DNA of 64,000 nucleotides from an uncultured Clostridia bacterium (GTDB taxonomy: Bacteria; Bacillota; Clostridia; Oscillospirales; Oscillospiraceae): NCBI GenBank assembly GCA_947170435.1, contig CAMVTO010000011.1, positions 17,015-81,014 of the forward strand, given 5' to 3'. The notes below the pieces were generated by a model. That model did not search any database, was not told where the DNA came from, and saw only the letters and a list, made by a program, of their open reading frames with translations. The translations under genes and the position numbers were made by a program. This document shows positions 23,079 to 31,387 of this stretch, in pieces. Position 1 is the first letter of the stretch, and every line of letters starts with the position of its first letter.

Positions 23079-23717
23079 TTATGCCAATGCCGGCACGATC
23101 TTCGCCAGCTCCTTCGCCAGCTTTGCGTGGCCTTGTTTCGTCAGGTGCGTGAAGTCCACAGGGTTCATCTCGCAGTCCTTCGCGTCAAAGTACGCGCAGC
23201 CGTTGCGCTCCGCCACAGTCTTCATATACGGCGGCAACGCCATAGACTTTTCCACACAGCCAGCGCCCATGACCTCGTCGTGGAAGCCCGCACCCAGCGG
23301 CGGCGGACAAACAACGAGGATGCTCGGCCCCTTCGCGCCCCAGCAGGGCGTGCTCTGGCACTTCTGGATCAGCCGCTCCATACCGACCGCGATGGCGGCG
23401 GCGTTGGCGGCAAAGCGCTCCTTGGTGTCGTTGGTACCCAGCATGATGATCAACAGATCCACCGGTTCGTGCGACATCAGAATGGGATAGGCGACGCCCA
23501 CACCATCCATGGACTCATGCAAGGCGTCGACAAACACCGTTGTGCGCCCGCCGAGTCCCTCCTCCAGCACCAGATACTCCTCGCCCAGCGCCTTCTGCAA
23601 CAGGCACGTCCAGCGCTCGTTTTCGTTGAAGCGGTTTCCACCGTCGGCGCAGTCGGCAGGGTCGGCACAGTAGCCGTGGGTGTTGGAATCTCCAAAACAA
23701 ACAATATGTTTTTTCAT
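23079..23717 (-). CDS. SGNH/GDSL-type esterase
   Basis: A 212-residue SGNH hydrolase without a signal peptide, so probably cytosolic. The four blocks are visible: catalytic Ser11 in CFGDSNTHGY, Gly in EEGLGGRTTVFVD, Asn in LIIMLGTNDTKERFA, and the Asp-His end DFTHLTKQGHAKLAKEL. Family members de-esterify acyl or acetyl groups. Its place inside the sialic acid island makes a sialate or sugar O-acetylesterase a reasonable guess, not a demonstrated one. It has its own promoter (23750-23778) and an AAGGAGGG ribosome binding site. Confidence 0.85.
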   Translation of the reverse strand: MKKHIVCFGDSNTHGYCADPADCADGGNRFNENERWTCLLQKALGEEYLVLEEGLGGRTTVFVDALHESMDGVGVAYPILMSHEPVDLLIIMLGTNDTKERFAANAAAIAVGMERLIQKCQSTPCWGAKGPSILVVCPPPLGAGFHDEVMGAGCVEKSMALPPYMKTVAERNGCAYFDAKDCEMNPVDFTHLTKQGHAKLAKELAKIVPALA

Positions 23718-23749
23718 GGGGCTCGCCCTCCTTGTGTTCGGATGATAGC

Positions 23750-23778
23750 ATCTTAGGCATTTTCACCCGCCGTGTCAA
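23750..23778 (-). promoter_or_regulatory. Sigma-A promoter of the SGNH esterase
   Basis: On the minus strand perfect TTGACA (23773-23778), 17-bp spacer, TAAGAT (23750-23755). Confidence 0.75.
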
Positions 23779-23856
23779 GAAAACCGATCGCTTTTCGGCA
23801 TTTTCCCGAAAAAACCATCGAGCCTTTGTCTGTTTGTATAAAACTTTTATATCAAC

Positions 23857-23885
23857 TTGACATGAGGCTCCGTTTTTTGTATAAT
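23857..23885 (+). promoter_or_regulatory. Consensus sigma-A promoter of the sialic-acid-type ABC operon
   Basis: TTGACA (23857-23862), 17-bp spacer, TATAAT (23880-23885), both boxes perfect, 48 bases before the solute-binding protein start. Confidence 0.92.
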
Positions 23886-23933
23886 CTGCACATTGGAGCA
23901 GCGTCTCCAAAAGATCATTAAGGAGGATACATC

Positions 23934-25292
23934 ATGAAGAAGCTACTTGCACTCGCGCTCGCGATGGTCATGGTTCTCGGCCTTGCGGCCTGCGGCGGCA
24001 CCGTCACCTCGACGGAGACCCCCGCTCCGGCGGAGACCGCCACCACTCCTGCTGACACCGCAGCTCCGGCGGACGCCGCCCCTGCGACAGCCAGCGCTAT
24101 CACTCTTTGGACCTATCCCATCGGCGGTTGGGGCAATGAGGAGACCGTCAAGGCGCTCACCGACGCCTTTACCGCAGAAACCGGCATTGCCGTCACGGTG
24201 GAGTATCTGACCTACGCCGACGGCGACGATAAGGTCAACACCGCGCTGACCGCAAATCAAGCGCCTGACCTCATTATGGAAGGCCCCGAGCGTCTCGTCT
24301 CCAACTGGGGTGCCAATGGCTACATGGTCAACATCGCCGACCTCTTTGACGCTGCCGACAAGAGCGAGCTCAACGCCGCGGCTCTGGACGCCTGCTTTGC
24401 CGACGCCAACACCGCCTATGAGTATCCGCTGGTCATGACCGCGCACTGCATGGGCATCAACCTCAACGCCTTCAAGGAAGCCGGCGCGGATCAGTACATC
24501 AACACTGAGACCCACACCTGGACCACCGAGCAGTTCATCAGCGCCGTGAACGCCCTTGAGGCGAAGTTCGGCGGCACCGTCGGCGCCGTGTACTGCTCCG
24601 GCCAGGGCGGCGACCAGGGTACCCGCGCGCTGGTGAACAACCTCTACGGCGGCACCTTCACCAACGCCGAGCACACCCAGTACACCTGGGACGACGCGAA
24701 GAACATCCAGGCGCTCAAGGAGCTCTATGACCTCAAGGGCATCGCCTTTGATCCCTCCCTCGTCGGCGGCGACGAGATCGCGCTGTTCTACAACGGCACG
24801 CTGAAGATGGCGTTCTGCTGGAACATCGCGCAGCAGCTCAACCCCAACTCCGCCGATACCGGCGCTGAGAAGACCGCCAACGGCGACGACATCGTCTTCA
24901 TGGCCTTCCCGTCCGAGGACGGCAATGCCAAGCTGCAGGGCGGCATCTGGGGCTTCGGCATCTTCGATAACGGCGATCAGGGCCGCATCGACGCTGCCAA
25001 GCAGTTCATCCAGTTCATGTGCGACAGCGACCACACCGTGGACGCCGTCCGCGCGGCGAACTTCTTCCCCGCCCGCACCACGGTCGACGCCTGGAGCGAC
25101 AACCCGATCATGGGCGAGTACAACAAGCTGATGCCGATGCTGGGCGACTACTATCAGGTCACCACCGGCTGGGCGCAGGCGCGCACCGCGTGGTGGAACA
25201 TGCTCCAGCAGGTCGGCCAGAGCGACGGCAGCGAGGCTGCCATCAAGGCCGCCGTCGATCAGTTCTGCGCCGAGGCGAACGCCGGCACCTGA
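23934..25292 (+). CDS. Sugar ABC transporter solute-binding lipoprotein
   Basis: A 452-residue extracellular family 1 solute-binding protein. The lipoprotein signal MKKLLALALAMVMVLGLAAC ends in the lipobox LAAC, followed by a Thr/Pro/Ala-rich linker and ITLWTYPIGGWGNEETVKAL. The ABC CUT1 fold is supported by IFDNGDQGRIDAAKQFIQFM and WNMLQQVGQS near the end. As first gene before two permeases, YhcH and NanA it most likely binds N-acetylneuraminate or a related amino sugar; the ligand is inferred. It has a strong promoter and AAGGAGG. A GC-rich hairpin after the stop may reduce readthrough into the permeases and so raise the binding protein's relative yield. Confidence 0.9.
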   Translation: MKKLLALALAMVMVLGLAACGGTVTSTETPAPAETATTPADTAAPADAAPATASAITLWTYPIGGWGNEETVKALTDAFTAETGIAVTVEYLTYADGDDKVNTALTANQAPDLIMEGPERLVSNWGANGYMVNIADLFDAADKSELNAAALDACFADANTAYEYPLVMTAHCMGINLNAFKEAGADQYINTETHTWTTEQFISAVNALEAKFGGTVGAVYCSGQGGDQGTRALVNNLYGGTFTNAEHTQYTWDDAKNIQALKELYDLKGIAFDPSLVGGDEIALFYNGTLKMAFCWNIAQQLNPNSADTGAEKTANGDDIVFMAFPSEDGNAKLQGGIWGFGIFDNGDQGRIDAAKQFIQFMCDSDHTVDAVRAANFFPARTTVDAWSDNPIMGEYNKLMPMLGDYYQVTTGWAQARTAWWNMLQQVGQSDGSEAAIKAAVDQFCAEANAGT

Positions 25293-25324
25293 TGACGCGA
25301 TCTGAACTCTGAGCGATTGAACCG

Positions 25325-25360
25325 GGAATCCCCCCGCCCCACGCGGGGCGGGGGGATTCC
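25325..25360 (+). terminator. GC-rich intra-operon hairpin after the solute-binding protein gene
   Basis: A 16-bp stem (25325-25340 with 25345-25360) with loop ACGC, followed by TTATTTT. It lies between the binding protein and the first permease, so it is probably a partial terminator or 3'-end stabiliser. Confidence 0.7.
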
Positions 25361-25390
25361 TTATTTTCTCCGAGAGGGGGCGTTTTTGCC

Positions 25391-26293
25391 TTGGCCAATC
25401 AACCCAGCATGAGCCGCGCGCTGGCGCGGAGGGAAAATATCGCGGGCTATCTTTTTATGCTGCCCAGCCTGATTTTCTTCGTCGGGTTCGTGGTGATTCC
25501 AATGGTGCTGTGCGTCTACACCAGTTTCTTCGATTCCAACATGAATCAGAATACGCCGGATGTGTTCATCGGCTTCGCCAACTATGCGGAGCTGTGGAAG
25601 GATCCCGTGTTCATCAAGGCGCTCAAGAACACCTTTATCATCGTGTTTGTCAGCGTGCCGGTGGTGTGTATTTTCTCGCTGTGGGTGGCCTCCGCCATCT
25701 ACCGCATGAAGGACTCCATCATGAGCCTGTTCCGTATCATCTTCTATCTCCCCGTGGTCACCGGCTCCGTCGCCGTCACGGTGGTGTGGAAGTGGATCTA
25801 CAACAACTACTACGGCGTGCTCAACTACCTGCTCAAGGGCATGGGCGTCATCGACCAGAACATCAACTGGCTCGGTGACCAGCGCTTCGCGCTGTGGGGC
25901 ATCATCATCATTCTGCTGACGACCTCCGTCGGCCAGCCCATCGTGCTGTACGTCTCGGCGCTCGGCAACGTGGACGCGACGCTGGTGGAGGCGGCGGAGG
26001 TGGATGGCGCTTCCGATCTCCAGAGCTTCTGGAAGATCCGCTGGCCGCTCATCATGCCCACCACGCTCTATATCCTCGTCATCACGACGATCAACAGCTT
26101 CCAGTGCTTCGCGCTGATCCAGCTGCTGACCTCCGGCGGCCCGAACTACGCCACCGAGACCGTCATGTACTACATCTACTATACCGCCTTCAAGCTGTAC
26201 CGCTTCGGCTACGGCAACGCAATGGGCGTGATCCTCGCCATCTTCATCGGGCTGCTCTCCGCGGTGCAGTTCCGGCTGGCGAAAGAAACGTAA
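25391..26293 (+). CDS. Sugar ABC transporter permease (UgpA/MsmF type)
   Basis: One of two membrane subunits of the CUT1-type importer; 300 residues with six predicted helices, the first at YLFMLPSLIFFVGFVVIPMV. The EAA loop that contacts the ATPase reads LVEAAEVDGASDLQSFWKIRWP. A TTG start is chosen because GAGAGGGGG lies about 10 bases upstream; the first ATG (25409) would be too far from it. The second permease starts 12 bases after its stop. Confidence 0.9.
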   Translation: MANQPSMSRALARRENIAGYLFMLPSLIFFVGFVVIPMVLCVYTSFFDSNMNQNTPDVFIGFANYAELWKDPVFIKALKNTFIIVFVSVPVVCIFSLWVASAIYRMKDSIMSLFRIIFYLPVVTGSVAVTVVWKWIYNNYYGVLNYLLKGMGVIDQNINWLGDQRFALWGIIIILLTTSVGQPIVLYVSALGNVDATLVEAAEVDGASDLQSFWKIRWPLIMPTTLYILVITTINSFQCFALIQLLTSGGPNYATETVMYYIYYTAFKLYRFGYGNAMGVILAIFIGLLSAVQFRLAKET

Positions 26294-26305
26294 GGGGGTG
26301 CAGAC

Positions 26306-27208
26306 ATGAATACAGGCGTCAAGAAGATTACCGCTTACAAGGTTCTCTCCATCATTCTGCTCATCATCTTCGCCATCCTCTTCGCGTTCCCGCTCTATTG
26401 GATTCTGACGGGCGCGCTCAAGACGCCGGCGGCGATCAACGCCGCCTCGCCGGAGTGGTTCCCGCATGAGTTTACGCTGCGCAACTTCCAGGTGCTGTTC
26501 ACCAAGCGCAGCGCGCCGCTCTACGAGCTGCCGATCCCGTTCACGAAGCTCAAGGTCGTGGGCGCGACGGTCCCTGCCGCCGTGCGCTGGCTGGTCAACA
26601 CCGTCTTTATGGCGGTCATGGCGATGGTGCTCACCTGCATCACCGCCGCTGCGGCCGGCTACGCGCTGGCAAAGAAGCGTTTCCGCGGGCGTTATCTCAT
26701 CTTCTCGCTGATCGTTGCGGCAATGGCGCTGCCCAAGCAGGTTATTCTGATCCCGTTGATTCGCGAGATTTCCAGCCTCGGTCTCTATGACAACATCTGG
26801 GCAGTCATTTTCCCCACCGTCGGCTGGCCGTTCGGCGTGTTTCTGATGAAGCAGTTTTCCGAGGGTATCCCCGGCGAGATGCTGGAGGCCGCACGCATCG
26901 ACGGCGCAAGCGAACTGCGCACGTTCACCAGCGTGGTCGTGCCGATCATCAAGCCAGGCATCGGCGCGCTGGCGATCTTCACGTTCATCAACTCGTGGAA
27001 CGACTACTTTATGCAGCTCATTATGCTCACCAGCAACGCCAACCTCACCATCTCCCTCGGTATCGCCACGATGCAGGCGGAGAACTCCACCGACTACGGC
27101 CTGATCATGGCGGGCGCCGCACTCGCGTCGGTGCCGATCATCATTGTGTTCCTGCTGTTCCAGAAGTACTTCACGCAGGGCATCACGATGGGCGCGGTCA
27201 AGGGGTAA
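26306..27208 (+). CDS. Sugar ABC transporter permease (MalG/AraQ type)
   Basis: The second membrane subunit, 300 residues, six helices. The N-terminal LLIIFAILFAFPLYWILTGA is typical of MalG-like permeases, and the EAA loop reads MLEAARIDGASELRTFTSVV. It starts after AAGGGGGTGCAGAC. No ATP-binding subunit follows; the complex would need a shared MsmK-like ATPase encoded elsewhere, as known for several Firmicute CUT1 systems. Confidence 0.9.
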   Translation: MNTGVKKITAYKVLSIILLIIFAILFAFPLYWILTGALKTPAAINAASPEWFPHEFTLRNFQVLFTKRSAPLYELPIPFTKLKVVGATVPAAVRWLVNTVFMAVMAMVLTCITAAAAGYALAKKRFRGRYLIFSLIVAAMALPKQVILIPLIREISSLGLYDNIWAVIFPTVGWPFGVFLMKQFSEGIPGEMLEAARIDGASELRTFTSVVVPIIKPGIGALAIFTFINSWNDYFMQLIMLTSNANLTISLGIATMQAENSTDYGLIMAGAALASVPIIIVFLLFQKYFTQGITMGAVKG

Positions 27209-27212
27209 GCGT

Positions 27213-27662
27213 ATGATATTGGCCAGAAACAGGGATGCCGCGGCATACCGCGGCATCCATCCCCGGCTCGACCGGGCGCTGGACTGCCTCACCGACGAGT
27301 TCCTTGCCTCTGTCGGCACCGAGACACAGAAGCTGGAGGGCGATGCGCTCTATGTGACGCGCTTTGACTACGACACGGTGCCCTTTGAGGAGACGTTCTT
27401 CGAGTCGCACAGGAAGTACCTCGATATCCACGTTATGGTTATGGGCTCCGAGCGTGTGGACATCGCCAACCCGGAGGGGCTGACGCTGGATGAAAACAAG
27501 GGCGATTTTTACGGCTACCATGGCGACGCGGAGCAGAGTGTGCTCCTGCGCCCAGGCGATTTCCTTGTTGTGTTCCCCGGCGACGCCCACCGGCTTAAAA
27601 TCGCCGCTGGCAAGCCGGAACCGGTGTCCAAGGTAGTCTTTAAAATTCAGGTTTACGAATAA
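27213..27662 (+). CDS. YhcH/YjgK/YiaL family protein
   Basis: A 149-residue cupin-like protein of the YhcH family (DUF386), which in Escherichia coli lies in the nan sialic acid operon. Conserved features are FESHRKYLDIHVMVMGSERVDIA (metal-ligand His/Asp region), GDFLVVFPGDAHRLKIAAG and the C-terminal KVVFKIQV. Family members are thought to act on sugar anomers or sialic acid derivatives; the exact reaction is unsettled. It begins 4 bases after the permease stop and ends 17 bases before nanA, which supports the sialic acid assignment of the operon. Confidence 0.87.
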   Translation: MILARNRDAAAYRGIHPRLDRALDCLTDEFLASVGTETQKLEGDALYVTRFDYDTVPFEETFFESHRKYLDIHVMVMGSERVDIANPEGLTLDENKGDFYGYHGDAEQSVLLRPGDFLVVFPGDAHRLKIAAGKPEPVSKVVFKIQVYE

Positions 27663-27679
27663 GAGAGGATTGGATTCTC

Positions 27680-28606
27680 ATGAGCAATGTGACAAAATAT
27701 CAGGGCATTTTTCCCGCGTTCTACGCCTGCTATGACGACAACGGCCAGGTATCGGGCGCACGCACCCGCGCGCTGACGGAGCATCTCATCCAAAAGGGCG
27801 TCAAGGGCGTCTACGTCGGTGGCTCCTCCGGCGAGTGTATCTACCAGAGTGTCGCCGACCGCAAGCTGGTGCTGGAGAACGTCATGGACGCCGCACAGGG
27901 CAAACTGACGGTCATCGCCCACGTCGCGTGCAACAATACCCGCGACTCGCAGGAGCTGGCGCGCCACGCGGAAGCACTGGGTGTGGACGCCATCGCGTCC
28001 ATCCCGCCGATCTATTTCCATCTGCCCGAGGCATCCATTGCGGGCTACTGGAACGACATCAGCGCCGCCGCACCCAACACCGACTTCATCATCTACAACA
28101 TCCCGCAGCTTGCGGGCGTGGCGCTCACCATGCCGCTGCTGCGCGAAATGTTGAAGAACCCTCGCGTCATCGGCGTCAAGAACTCGTCGATGCCCGTGCA
28201 GGACATCCAGATGTTCAAGGACGAGGGCACGAAGAACGGCCGCGGCTTTGTTGTGTTCAACGGTCCGGACGAACAGCTGATCTCCGGCCTCATCATGGGC
28301 GCGGACGGCGGCATCGGCGGCACCTATGGTGCGATGCCGGAGCTGATCCTGAAGCTCTATGAGTGGACGAAGGCGGGCAGACTGGACGACGCGCGCAAGC
28401 TGCAGTACGACGTGGACAACATCATCTACGCTCTCTGTGCGCCCAAGTGCAACATGTACGCCAGCATCAAGGAGGTCCTGCGCCGTCGCGAGGGCCTGGA
28501 CATCGGCGGTGTGCGCGCGCCGCTGGCGAACTATACCCCCGCCGACGATGAGAAGATTACCTATGCGGCCCGCCTCATCGACGAGGCAATGAAACGCTGG
28601 GCGTGA
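27680..28606 (+). CDS. nanA: N-acetylneuraminate lyase
   Basis: An aldolase that cleaves N-acetylneuraminate into ManNAc and pyruvate in the cytosol. It has 308 residues of the DHDPS/NAL family. GGSSGE is at 47-52, the pyruvate-carboxylate loop; Tyr139 sits in IIYNIPQLAG and the Schiff-base Lys167 in VIGVKNSSMPVQD. GADGGIGGTYGAMPE matches the GxDGxIGSTYN block of sialic acid lyases rather than DapA. It follows an AGAGAGGA site and closes the importer operon at a strong terminator. Its ManNAc product feeds the AGE epimerase encoded 5 kb away. Confidence 0.93.
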   Translation: MSNVTKYQGIFPAFYACYDDNGQVSGARTRALTEHLIQKGVKGVYVGGSSGECIYQSVADRKLVLENVMDAAQGKLTVIAHVACNNTRDSQELARHAEALGVDAIASIPPIYFHLPEASIAGYWNDISAAAPNTDFIIYNIPQLAGVALTMPLLREMLKNPRVIGVKNSSMPVQDIQMFKDEGTKNGRGFVVFNGPDEQLISGLIMGADGGIGGTYGAMPELILKLYEWTKAGRLDDARKLQYDVDNIIYALCAPKCNMYASIKEVLRRREGLDIGGVRAPLANYTPADDEKITYAARLIDEAMKRWA

Positions 28607-28618
28607 CAATCCCACAAC

Positions 28619-28653
28619 AAAAATCGGAACGGTTAATCCGTTCCGATTTTTTT
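28619..28653. terminator. Bidirectional terminator after nanA
   Basis: A 12-bp stem (28621-28632 with 28638-28649), loop TTAAT, with A-run before and T-run after, between convergent operons. Confidence 0.9.
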
Positions 28654-28657
28654 GCTT

Positions 28658-29185
28658 TCAATCCAATGTCAGCTTTGCGCGCTCCAGCCCCATCACCAGC
28701 AGCGGGATCAGCACAATGTGCAGGATGATGCCGGGGATGGCGCCGGTCACTGCGCCCGCGAGGAACGCCGAGAACGGAAATGCCGAGCCCGAAAGCCCTG
28801 CCAGCACGTAGCGCGCTGCACCCCAAACGAGGCGTCCACCCACCATCGCAACAAGGAGTGAAACGTAGATGCTCCACAGCTTGCGCGGCAGCAGACGGTA
28901 TAACCAGCCGGAGAGGACGCCGTAGGTCGCCAGCTCAAAGGTCATCGCCACACCGCCGGGGAACATGGCGGGCATACCGAAGAGCACCGAGCGCAGCAGC
29001 GGCGCAACAGCGCCCACGGCGGCGCCCCACAGCGGCCCGCAGAGAAAGCCGCAGAGCATGACGGGGATATGCATGGGCGAGAGCGCCTTTCCAATGGTAG
29101 GGATCTGACCAGTCAAAAACGGCAGTACCAGCGCAAGCGCCAGAAACAGCGCCGAATAGGCAAGCCGGCGGTTCTTCTTGTCCAT
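28658..29185 (-). CDS. ECF transporter S component
   Basis: A 175-residue, six-helix substrate-binding subunit of an energy-coupling factor transporter. The N-terminal RRLAYSALFLALALVLPFLTG, then MHIPVMLCGFLCGPLWGAAVGAVAPLLRS and MFPGGVAMTFELATYGVLSGWLY, are typical of the folate/pantothenate/niacin-like group; I cannot assign the vitamin. It begins 12 bases after the alpha-galactosidase stop with AAGGAGACACC before its ATG, so it is the last gene of the sugar operon, an unusual partner. The shared EcfAT module is not in the window. Confidence 0.8.
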   Translation of the reverse strand: MDKKNRRLAYSALFLALALVLPFLTGQIPTIGKALSPMHIPVMLCGFLCGPLWGAAVGAVAPLLRSVLFGMPAMFPGGVAMTFELATYGVLSGWLYRLLPRKLWSIYVSLLVAMVGGRLVWGAARYVLAGLSGSAFPFSAFLAGAVTGAIPGIILHIVLIPLLVMGLERAKLTLD

Positions 29186-29197
29186 TTTGGTGTCTCC

Positions 29198-31387
29198 TTA
29201 CACTTTTTGAAAATGCAGCTGTGCAGACGGATAGTCGCCAAACAGCGCCGCCAGCGTCCAGCCGCCGTACATCAGCGCCGCGCCGCTGTATGTCCGCTCG
29301 TCACCGTCTGCAACATACATCGCGTCGGGGTCAAGGCCCTTGAGCCGCAGATGCAGGGGGCGCGGGTTTGCTTCCGGGTGCGTAACGACCACATTGAGCA
29401 GCGCCTCGCTTTTATCCGGCGCGACAAACTGCCACGCGGCAACGCGTTTGGCGTCCCGCGGGTCGGTCAGGCGGTAGTAATCGCCGCCATGGATCAGCGC
29501 ATCGTATCGCCGGACGCGCGCCAGCTGATCGCGGATGGCTTCCTTCTCCACCGCGCTCAGCTGTGCCGGGTTCAGCTCATAACCAAAGGTGCCGGACATC
29601 GCGACCACCGCGCGGGTCTCCAGCGGCGTGCTGCGGCCGGTCTGATGGTTGGGCGACGCTGAAACGTGCGCGGCCATGGCAGAAACGGGATAGCCGAAGG
29701 TCGTGCCGTACTGGATCGCCAGCCGTTCCACCGCGTCGGTATTGTCGCTGCACCAGATTTGCGGTACATAGGCCAGCATTCCGGCGTCGAAGCGGCCGCC
29801 GCCGCCGGCACAACCCTCAAACAGTACGTCGGGGAACGCCGTCGTCAGGCGCTCCAGCAGGTTGTACATCCCAAGCACATAGCGGTGCGCCGCCTCACCC
29901 TGCCGCTCCGGCGGCAGCACGCGGCTGTACACATCTGCGAGGCCGCGGTTGAAGTCCCACTTCACATATTCAATATGGTTCTCCCGCAGAAGTGCGGAAA
30001 GCACACGGTAGAGATACTCTACCACATCTTTTCGACCCATGTCCAGCACCAGTTGGTCACGGCCCATAGCAGGCCCGCGACCCGGCACGGTCATCGCCCA
30101 GTCCGGGTGCGCGCGGTAAAGCTCGGAGTCCTCGTTGACCATCTCCGGCTCAATCCAAATGCCGAACTTGAGGCCCATGTCATTGATCTGCCGGATCAGC
30201 GGCGCAAGTCCGCCGGGGAGCTTCTTCTCATTCACATACCAGTCGCCGAGGCCGCGCAGGTCGTCGTTGCGCTCACCAAACCATCCGTCGTCCAGCACCA
30301 GCATATCCACGCCCAGCTCCTTCGCCTCCCGGGCAAGGGCAAGGAGCTTGTCCGCGTCAAAGTCGAAGTAGCACGCCTCCCAGCTGTTGAGCAGCACGGG
30401 CCGCGGCGCGTTGGAAAACTTGCTGCGGCACAGGTTGTCGCGGATGAAGCGGTGATAGGTCTGCGACAGCTTGGCAAGCCCCTCATGGCTGAAGCTCAGC
30501 AGCACCTCCGGCGCGTCAAAGGTTTCGCCAGGCGCGAGTATCCAGGAAAAGCCCTCATCCTGAATCCCGCTGACCACCCGCACTGCGCCCATCTGGTCGC
30601 GCTCCGCCTCGGTCCTGTGGCTGCCGGAGTACACCGGCATGATGCCGTAGCACTCCCCTGCGTCCTCGCTCGCCCCGTGCTCGCAGAGGATCACAAAGGG
30701 GTTTTGCTGGTGGCTGGACATGCCCCGCTTGGAGCCAACGGTCTGGATGCCGGTCATCAGCGGCACACGCTCGCTCTGGCGCTCCATGCAGTGCCGTCCG
30801 TGGAAGTGCAGCAGATCCCAGTCGCCGAAGGGAATATCCAGACACAGGGACGCGACCTTGTCCAGCCGCAGCACACCCGCGCCGGTATTTTGGATGCGCA
30901 CAGCGCGCGTGATCACGTCCTGCGCCTCATAGACACCGTAGAGCAGCTCCACCTCCAGCCCAACAGCCTCATCCGCCAGCGTGACAGACAGCGTTTCCGC
31001 TTCTCCTGCGCCGGCAAAGGCAGCGGGCAGGCCGCGGAGCGCATACTTGCCCGCGGTGATCTCATGGCGCGCATAGCGCAGGTCAGCACCGCGCAGGCCC
31101 TCCGCCGTCGCGCACAGGATAGCGCTCAGACGATAGTCCCCGGTCATGGAGCCGCTGTACTCCTGCATCTGTGTGTCCAGCGACCATTCCCGCTGATGGC
31201 GCAGCTCGTATGGATTGGGCGAAAATCCGCAGTCCCTGGGCTGGATCAGATAGTCAAACGTCCCTTCTGCCTTGCGGCCGTAGTAGAGATGCAACAGGTG
31301 CCCCGTGGGTGCGATCTGCATCTGATAGGTCGTGCGGCGGGTGTGGATGGTATACGTTTTATTGTTTTTATCAAAAAGAATACTCAT
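29198..31387 (-). CDS. Alpha-galactosidase (GH36)
   Basis: Releases terminal alpha-galactose from raffinose-family oligosaccharides or melibiose. It has 729 residues, without signal peptide, so cytosolic. The beta-sandwich domain is followed by the TIM barrel: LLNSWEACYFDFDADKLL, LVLDDGWFGERNDDLRGLGDW, GLKFGIWIEPEMVNEDSELY, nucleophile Asp478 in YVKWDFNRGL and acid/base Asp548 in IWCSDNTDA. The RxxxxGRDQLVLDMGR and CAGGGGRFD blocks are GH36 hallmarks. Its ATG overlaps the stop of the yesL-like gene (ATGA), so translation is coupled. It is downstream of a sugar importer under a LacI-type operator. Confidence 0.95.
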   Translation of the reverse strand: MSILFDKNNKTYTIHTRRTTYQMQIAPTGHLLHLYYGRKAEGTFDYLIQPRDCGFSPNPYELRHQREWSLDTQMQEYSGSMTGDYRLSAILCATAEGLRGADLRYARHEITAGKYALRGLPAAFAGAGEAETLSVTLADEAVGLEVELLYGVYEAQDVITRAVRIQNTGAGVLRLDKVASLCLDIPFGDWDLLHFHGRHCMERQSERVPLMTGIQTVGSKRGMSSHQQNPFVILCEHGASEDAGECYGIMPVYSGSHRTEAERDQMGAVRVVSGIQDEGFSWILAPGETFDAPEVLLSFSHEGLAKLSQTYHRFIRDNLCRSKFSNAPRPVLLNSWEACYFDFDADKLLALAREAKELGVDMLVLDDGWFGERNDDLRGLGDWYVNEKKLPGGLAPLIRQINDMGLKFGIWIEPEMVNEDSELYRAHPDWAMTVPGRGPAMGRDQLVLDMGRKDVVEYLYRVLSALLRENHIEYVKWDFNRGLADVYSRVLPPERQGEAAHRYVLGMYNLLERLTTAFPDVLFEGCAGGGGRFDAGMLAYVPQIWCSDNTDAVERLAIQYGTTFGYPVSAMAAHVSASPNHQTGRSTPLETRAVVAMSGTFGYELNPAQLSAVEKEAIRDQLARVRRYDALIHGGDYYRLTDPRDAKRVAAWQFVAPDKSEALLNVVVTHPEANPRPLHLRLKGLDPDAMYVADGDERTYSGAALMYGGWTLAALFGDYPSAQLHFQKV

